Positions 14,503 to 18,302 of a DNA stretch of 18,302 bases are shown one piece after another; the stretch's first letter is position 1; each line of letters begins with the position of its first letter. The position numbers were made by a program, and so were the translations under genes. The stretch comes from Bacillota bacterium. Lineage in GTDB: Bacteria > Bacillota > Clostridia > Christensenellales > Aristaeellaceae. The stretch lies in contig JAEWRJ010000160.1 in NCBI GenBank assembly GCA_023460055.1, positions 1 to 18,302 of the forward strand, read 5' to 3'. Below the pieces are notes generated by a model. It saw nothing but the letters and a program-made list of their open reading frames with translations, had not been told where the DNA came from and did no database searches.

Positions 14503-15018
14503 TTGGACAATCAGACCGAGGCGGCCTCTCTTGTCGAATCGCTTTATCTGCGCTATGCCGATGATGTGCTGCGAGTCAGCTACTTCTACCTGGGCGACAG
14601 AGAAAAGGCAGAGGATGTCATGCAGGAGGTTTTCCTGCGGGTGATGGACAAGCAGCCCGTTCTCAGAGAGGGCAGCGAAAAGTCCTGGCTGCTTAAGGTA
14701 GCGCTGAACATATGCCGCGACCAGTGGCGAAGTTCCTGGGCCAAGCGTGTCATCCTCGGCAGCAAGCGGCTTGACATTATACCGGCAGACGACGAGCTTG
14801 AAGACAGGACCGAAAAGGAAGCCCTGATGCAGGCTGTCCACAGCCTGCCCGCGGATGTGAGAGAGGTATTCCTGCTGTTTTATTATCAGCGCTATACCAT
14901 TGAAGAGATCGCCAAAATCCTCGATGTTCAGGCCGGTACTGTATCCAGCCGCCTGTCGCGCGGACGCAAAAAGCTCAAGGTATTGTTAGAGGAGGGTGAG
15001 GCACAGAATGAAGCTTGA
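14503..15018 (+). CDS. ECF-type RNA polymerase sigma factor
   Basis: A 171-residue sigma-70 family factor with only regions 2 and 4, so of the extracytoplasmic-function class. Region 2 spans about 6-70 (LYLRYADDVLRVSYFYLGDREKAEDVMQEVFLRV, with the WLLKVALNICRDQWR segment). Region 4 spans about 112-165 (SLPADVREVFLLFYYQRYTIEEIAKILDVQAGTVSSRLSRGRKKL, a helix-turn-helix for the -35 box). The start is TTG at 14503, or ATG at 14491. It overlaps the next gene by 11 bases, the usual arrangement of an ECF factor and its anti-sigma. I could not find a convincing self-type promoter in the 75 bases upstream, so partial read-through from the nucleoside operon is possible. Confidence 0.93.
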   Translation: MDNQTEAASLVESLYLRYADDVLRVSYFYLGDREKAEDVMQEVFLRVMDKQPVLREGSEKSWLLKVALNICRDQWRSSWAKRVILGSKRLDIIPADDELEDRTEKEALMQAVHSLPADVREVFLLFYYQRYTIEEIAKILDVQAGTVSSRLSRGRKKLKVLLEEGEAQNEA

Positions 15019-15931
15019 CCAGCTGCCTCAGGTGGCGGAGGAGACGCTGGGCGGCCTGAAGGCCGACGCGTCGCTTTATATGAACATACGTCAGCGGGCT
15101 CAAGCCCCGGCAAGGAAACCTGCCTTCCCCATGCGGCGGGCCATTGCGCTGGCCTGTTCGCTCGTCCTGGTGATCACCCTCGGTGTCATCGGCATAGGCG
15201 GATTGCCCGGCGATGAGCAAGCGCTGCCTAAAATCATGACACAGGCCGCGGGCGCCCTGCCCGAAGGGGCTGTGCTGAGAGCGTGGGACCTGCCGCGCGG
15301 CAGCATCTCTCTGGGACAGCCGGGCTCCGTCCCCGAGTATCAGGGCGTATGGGCCAGAGCGTCAGGCGGAAACTTCCCTTTGATCCGGGTGAACGGTGCT
15401 TTCTATCGCCTGCTCAGCAACCCCACATCCATTGACAGCAGCATGCTGGGCGGCAGCCTTGGCAGCGTTGAGGTGTTCACGGACGAGCCCGCGCTGGATT
15501 CCACCGCTCAAACGCTGAGCAATGTGATCCCAGCGGGCACGCAGGTATCGCAGATCAGCGGCATGCAGGGTACTGCGGTTGCAGCCCAGCTGGACGGCAA
15601 GACGCGTGTATTCCAGCGGGTCAGCTTTTCCGGCAGCGCTCTGCTGGGCGGAGAGGTCCTGTCAAGCACCCTGCAGGGCAGCGTGGTCGGTCTCCAGCTC
15701 TCAGGTGTCGGCACCGTCACTGATCCCGGTCAGGTATCCAGCCTGATGAACAAGCTTTTTAACGAATCCTCCTACCAGAGCGGCTCGACCCGTTCGACAG
15801 ATCAAGCCCTCCTGATCCAGTACAGCAACGGCATCGTGCTGCAAATGTCCGTCAAGGATAACAACCTCATCGCCTGCGGTACCTGGAGCAACCCGGGCTT
15901 CATCGAGGCCTTCGCTCAGGCGGCGCAATAA
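15008..15931 (+). CDS. Probable anti-sigma factor, one-helix membrane protein with large exported domain
   Basis: A 307-residue protein. A short cytoplasmic part (1-42) is followed by one membrane helix (about 43-65, RRAIALACSLVLVITLGVIGIG) and about 240 exported residues rich in serine, glycine and small residues. The cytoplasmic part has no HxxxCxxC zinc site, so it is not a ZAS-type anti-sigma. The role is inferred from the 11-base overlap with the sigma gene and from topology. The exported domain has recurring patterns such as LGGSLGSVEVFTDEPA and GTVTDPGQVSSLMNKLF; I do not recognise its family. The ATG at 15008 has GAGG six bases upstream; GTG at 14996 directly abuts GGAGG and is rejected. 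A terminator follows the stop. Confidence 0.75.
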   Translation: MKLDQLPQVAEETLGGLKADASLYMNIRQRAQAPARKPAFPMRRAIALACSLVLVITLGVIGIGGLPGDEQALPKIMTQAAGALPEGAVLRAWDLPRGSISLGQPGSVPEYQGVWARASGGNFPLIRVNGAFYRLLSNPTSIDSSMLGGSLGSVEVFTDEPALDSTAQTLSNVIPAGTQVSQISGMQGTAVAAQLDGKTRVFQRVSFSGSALLGGEVLSSTLQGSVVGLQLSGVGTVTDPGQVSSLMNKLFNESSYQSGSTRSTDQALLIQYSNGIVLQMSVKDNNLIACGTWSNPGFIEAFAQAAQ

Positions 15932-15983
15932 CGCTTCACATAAAGGCAAGTTGGAGCTGAACGCTTCATTGCGCGTGCAACAC

Positions 15984-16020
15984 AAAGCGGATGAACATGT
16001 GATATGCTCATCCGCTTTTT
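15984..16020 (+). terminator. Terminator between convergent sigma operon and helicase gene
   Basis: AAAGCGGATGA (15984-15994) pairs with TCATCCGCTTT (16008-16018) with a small inner CAT/ATG extension, followed by T residues to 16020. It lies between convergent genes. On the minus strand the T-run is short (three), so it would serve the helicase less well. Confidence 0.85.
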
Positions 16021-16076
16021 AACTGAAGCTATAGCAGAAATCTGCCGCGCATGGGACAGTCTTTTATATGACCGGA

Positions 16077-17249
16077 TTATATGTTTTCAAAGAAGGGCTC
16101 ATGATCTTCCGTGCACAGGATGCCATCCTCGTTGAAGTGCAGCGGGGTAGGCACGCCTTTGATATAGCGGAGGATCTCAGTCATCCGGACGCTTTCCTGA
16201 TACGTCATCATGGTGAAAGCGACCCCATGCTTGCGGGCACGGCCCGTGCGGCCAATGCGGTGAGTATAGTACTCGTTCTCGTTGGGCAGATCGTAGTTGA
16301 TCACGGCTTCCACATCAAACACGTCGATGCCTCTTGCGGCTACGTCGGTCGCCACCAAAATGGGGAACTTGCCGCGTTTGAAGTCATTCATGATCACCGT
16401 GCGCTTGCTCTGGGGTATATCGCCGTGCAGCGCTTCCGCCTTATAGCCCTGCTTTTGCAGCTTTTCAGCCAGCTTCTGCGCCATGTACTTGGTGTTGGCG
16501 AATATCATCACCCGGCGGAACTCGTCGCTGTCCAGCAGGTAGGATAGCTTCTCCAGTTTCTCTTCCCGCGGGATCACAATGGTGTACTGCGTGATCTGAG
16601 GCTTGTTCTCTTCAGTCGCCTGCACATAGATCTCCACGGGATCCTGCTGGAACTTCCAAGAGATCGTTTGCACATCCTGGTTGGTGGTGGCGGAGAACAG
16701 GACCAATTGCCGCCCCGCCGGCACGGCTTCAATGATACGGGTCACATCCTTAACGAAGCCCATTTTAAGCATCTCATCTGCTTCGTCGATCACCATGGTA
16801 TGCACCTGATCCAGGCGCACCATGCCGCGGTTCATCAGATCGATCAGCCGGCCCGGCGTGGCGACAACGACCTGGGGCTTCTTCTTCAACCGGTCGATCT
16901 GTTTGGCGATAGGCTGACCTCCATACAGGGTGGCGATGCGGATCTTTGGGATAAAATGGGCCAGGCTGGTCAGTTCCTGCGCGATCTGCAGGGCCAGTTC
17001 ACGGGTGGGTGCCAGTACGACTTCCTGCACCCTTTCTTCCGTCAAGCTGATGTATTCGAGCATCGGGATGCCAAAGGCAATGGTTTTGCCTGTACCGGTC
17101 GGCGCGATGCCAATGATATCGCGCCCCGCCATCATCAGCGGGATGGTTTCCTGCTGTACGGTGGTAGGGGTATGAATATTCATCCCTTCCAGCGCCTTGA
17201 GGATTTCTGTTGACAGGTTGAGAGCTTCAAATTCTTTTGAGTAGGCCAA
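16077..17249 (-). CDS. DEAD-box ATP-dependent RNA helicase, core-only form
   Basis: An RNA helicase of 390 residues, nearly just the two RecA-like domains. All motifs are visible: Q motif (FEALNLSTEIL to TPTTVQQ), I APTGTGKT, Ia APTRELA, GG, Ib TPGR, II DEAD, III SAT, IV VMIFANT, V ATDVAARGID and VI HRIGRTGR. The C-terminus ends soon after domain 2 (DHEPFFENI), without the basic tail or RNA-binding domain of CshA or DbpA. I place the start at the TTG at 17249, seven bases after AAAGAGG; a TTG at 17267 in frame has no such site. The likely roles are ribosome assembly, RNA decay or cold adaptation. It has its own near-consensus promoter and a leader of about 70 bases. Confidence 0.95.
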   Translation of the reverse strand: MAYSKEFEALNLSTEILKALEGMNIHTPTTVQQETIPLMMAGRDIIGIAPTGTGKTIAFGIPMLEYISLTEERVQEVVLAPTRELALQIAQELTSLAHFIPKIRIATLYGGQPIAKQIDRLKKKPQVVVATPGRLIDLMNRGMVRLDQVHTMVIDEADEMLKMGFVKDVTRIIEAVPAGRQLVLFSATTNQDVQTISWKFQQDPVEIYVQATEENKPQITQYTIVIPREEKLEKLSYLLDSDEFRRVMIFANTKYMAQKLAEKLQKQGYKAEALHGDIPQSKRTVIMNDFKRGKFPILVATDVAARGIDVFDVEAVINYDLPNENEYYTHRIGRTGRARKHGVAFTMMTYQESVRMTEILRYIKGVPTPLHFNEDGILCTEDHEPFFENI

Positions 17250-17256
17250 ATAACTA

Positions 17257-17263
17257 CCTCTTT
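17257..17263 (-). promoter_or_regulatory. Ribosome binding site fixing the helicase TTG start
   Basis: AAAGAGG on the minus strand, seven bases before the TTG at 17249. An upstream in-frame TTG at 17267 lies before this site and is therefore unlikely to be used. Confidence 0.6.
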
Positions 17264-17273
17264 CCAATTACAC

Positions 17274-17293
17274 GGGCAGCTGTCAGGCCGCCC
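17274..17293 (-). promoter_or_regulatory. Leader hairpin of the helicase mRNA
   Basis: In the minus-strand transcript GGGCGGC and GCTGCCC form a seven-pair stem (one G-U) with a six-base loop, ten bases upstream of the ribosome binding site. It is not followed by a T-run. It may affect translation or stability; no known riboswitch is recognised. Confidence 0.45.
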
Positions 17294-17328
17294 TCCATCA
17301 ATCGAAGCTTTAAAAAAAGCATCATTAT

Positions 17329-17358
17329 ATTATATCCGCCTTAATCAAGAACTGTCAA
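17329..17358 (-). promoter_or_regulatory. Near-consensus sigma-A promoter of the helicase gene
   Basis: On the minus strand: TTGACA (17353-17358), 18-base spacer, TATAAT (17329-17334). A second overlapping TATAAT lies at 17324-17329. Transcription would start near 17322, about 73 bases upstream of the TTG start. Confidence 0.82.
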
Positions 17359-17362
17359 ATGC

Positions 17363-17391
17363 TCGACAAAAAGACGCGCTTCATGTATGAT
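17363..17391 (+). promoter_or_regulatory. Sigma-A promoter of the small membrane protein-PAP2 unit
   Basis: TCGACA (17363-17368, five of six matches to TTGACA), 17-base spacer, TATGAT (17386-17391). The start of transcription near 17398 excludes an in-frame ATG at 17387 as the start of the following gene. Its -35 is only four bases from the -35 of the divergent helicase promoter. Confidence 0.75.
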
Positions 17392-17405
17392 AACCTCAGT
17401 ATTTG

Positions 17406-17412
17406 AAGGGGG
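17406..17412 (+). promoter_or_regulatory. Ribosome binding site for the GTG start at 17420
   Basis: AAGGGGG is seven bases from the GTG at 17420 but only one base from the in-frame ATG at 17414, so GTG is preferred. Confidence 0.55.
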
Positions 17413-17419
17413 TATGCCG

Positions 17420-17887
17420 GTGTACACGCAGGATGATTTTACAGCGATTGACAGGCAGTATAAAAGAAGGCTGCTGTGGTGCCTGACACCTGTCTTGGTC
17501 CTGCTGATCGGGCTGATCTTCTCTTTTATCGCAAGGATAGAGTGGCTGTCAGCGATGCTGCTGATCGCGGCAGGAGCGCTGCTGATCTTTTTATGGGACA
17601 CGGTCCTCTCCCCCGTTCTTTCTTACCGCAAGTTTTTGCGCGACCTGCTTTCAGGACGCAAGCGCGATTACAGCGGGTACTTCAAGGGCTTTGAGAACCT
17701 GAATATCATGCGCGAAGGAATCTCTTGCCGACCCTTCATGTTGAATGTCGGTAACGCGAAGGATGAAAAGGATGACCGCCTTTTATATTGGGACATACAG
17801 CATCCCTTGCCTGAGTGGCACGAGGGGATAAAACTTTGGGTATCCACCTTTGATAAATCCGTCTGTGATTGGCGGCTGGAGGCCTGA
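17420..17887 (+). CDS. Small two-helix membrane protein of unknown function
   Basis: A 155-residue protein that I do not recognise with certainty. A charged N-terminus (YTQDDFTAIDRQYKRR) leads into two hydrophobic helices (about 18-38 and 42-58). A soluble domain follows, with alternating strands: DYSGYFKGFENLNIMREGISCRPFMLNVG, RLLYWDIQHPLPEWHEGIKLWVSTFD and VCDWRLEA at the end. By charge, the N- and C-terminal parts should face the cytoplasm. Proteins of this build are found as hypothetical membrane proteins in clostridia. It is the first gene of a transcript whose next gene, a PAP2 phosphatase, begins five bases after its stop, so a link to the cell envelope is possible. Start is GTG at 17420, or ATG at 17414. 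Confidence 0.8.
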   Translation: MYTQDDFTAIDRQYKRRLLWCLTPVLVLLIGLIFSFIARIEWLSAMLLIAAGALLIFLWDTVLSPVLSYRKFLRDLLSGRKRDYSGYFKGFENLNIMREGISCRPFMLNVGNAKDEKDDRLLYWDIQHPLPEWHEGIKLWVSTFDKSVCDWRLEA

Positions 17888-17892
17888 CCGCC

Positions 17893-18302
17893 ATGACTTC
17901 CTCGCGATCCGTCAGCATGGATAAGCAACCGCGCCTTAAGTGGATCGCGGCGCTGCTTTGTATGACCGCCTTTTTTCTCGTCTCCTATTATATCGATCAG
18001 CTGCAGCCACTCGATGAAATGATTTCTATGAGGATTGCGGCTTTGCGTACCCCGGGCTTGACCGGGATCATGAAGATTCTTTCGCACATGGCCGGACCGT
18101 CCGCGCTGATTATCGGCAGCCTGCTGCTGGCCATTATGATCCGTCAGCGGCAAAAGTGGCTGTCCATTTTTTTAAACCTGTCCATCTCCGTGACACTGAA
18201 CCTCGGCCTCAAGCAGATGTATGCCCGCCCCCGGCCGGCGATTATTACCGCCCTGGTCACAGAAAGCGGCTTCAGTTTCCCCAGCGGTCACAGCATGGGT
18301 TC
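17893..18302 (+). CDS. PAP2-family membrane phosphatase (partial, 3' end missing)
   Basis: The first 136 or so residues of a lipid phosphatase of the PAP2/type 2 phosphatidic acid phosphatase family; the gene runs off the right edge. Hydrophobic helices are at about 16-33, 68-84 and 88-105. Phosphatase motif C1 is K107-x6-R114-P115 (KQMYARPRP), and C2 is PSGHS (130-134) near the edge; the C3 histidine motif would lie beyond it. Likely substrates are undecaprenyl pyrophosphate or a phosphatidyl phosphate at the outer face of the membrane. The ATG at 17893 has GGAGG ten bases ahead, overlapping the end of the upstream gene; an internal ATG at 17917 has none. PgpB- or BcrC-like specificity cannot be separated here. 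Confidence 0.92.
   Translation, partial: MTSSRSVSMDKQPRLKWIAALLCMTAFFLVSYYIDQLQPLDEMISMRIAALRTPGLTGIMKILSHMAGPSALIIGSLLLAIMIRQRQKWLSIFLNLSISVTLNLGLKQMYARPRPAIITALVTESGFSFPSGHSMG

Noticed and set aside
15931..15968. Direct repeat of ACGCTTCA (15931-15938 and 15961-15968) after the anti-sigma gene
   Set aside because: Eight bases and two copies only; it could be chance and has no associated structure.
17387..17419. Upstream ATG at 17387 as start of the small membrane protein
   Set aside because: It lies inside the predicted -10 element, upstream of the transcription start, and has no ribosome binding site.
1..18302. CRISPR arrays, insertion sequences, tRNA or rRNA genes
   Set aside because: No spaced repeats, transposase-like proteins or recognisable RNA gene sequences were found on either strand.

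Overview
The window looks like chromosomal DNA from an anaerobic, spore-former-type member of the Clostridia (Bacillota), moderately GC-rich by eye. Three things point there: a DUF5685-type protein next to a J-domain gene, strong AGGAGG-like ribosome binding sites with frequent TTG and GTG starts, and an xpt-linked BMP-type nucleoside transporter. I see no phage, insertion sequence, CRISPR array, rRNA or tRNA. No stretch longer than 170 bases lacks a gene.

Region 1 (1-6257, minus strand) is a tight run of seven genes. In transcription order these are a CorC/HlyC-type CBS membrane protein, a thioredoxin-reductase-like flavoprotein without recognisable NADPH motifs, a secreted DUF3298-like protein, threonine dehydrogenase (tdh), glycine C-acetyltransferase (kbl), tryptophanyl-tRNA synthetase (trpS), and the first codons of an unknown gene leaving the left edge. 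Gaps are 23 bases or less and several genes overlap, so one operon from the extended -10 promoter near 6285-6293 is likely. Tdh and Kbl together turn threonine into glycine and acetyl-CoA.

Region 2 (6392-8369, plus) is a three-gene unit ending in a clear terminator: a DUF5685-type protein, a short J-domain co-chaperone with a cysteine-rich tail, and a two-helix membrane protein with a zinc ribbon. This is the most likely place for an undescribed system. The Hsp70 co-chaperone should act near the membrane, possibly on or with the DUF5685 partner, whose second half carries a D-x3-D-x3-D pattern reminiscent of squalene/phytoene synthases.

Region 3 (8411-14427, plus) is a purine/nucleoside salvage operon: xpt, a BMP-family binding protein, a double-NBD ABC ATPase, two permeases and a uridine-kinase-like nucleoside kinase. 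Uptake, base salvage and nucleoside phosphorylation are thus encoded together. A strong hairpin between the binding protein and the ATPase probably sets their different expression levels.

Region 4 (14503-16020, plus) holds an ECF sigma factor overlapping a one-helix membrane protein that is probably its anti-sigma factor, closed by a terminator. Region 5 (16077-18302) has a minimal DEAD-box RNA helicase on the minus strand. Its near-consensus promoter lies back to back with a second promoter that drives, on the plus strand, a small membrane protein and a PAP2-type lipid phosphatase running off the right edge.
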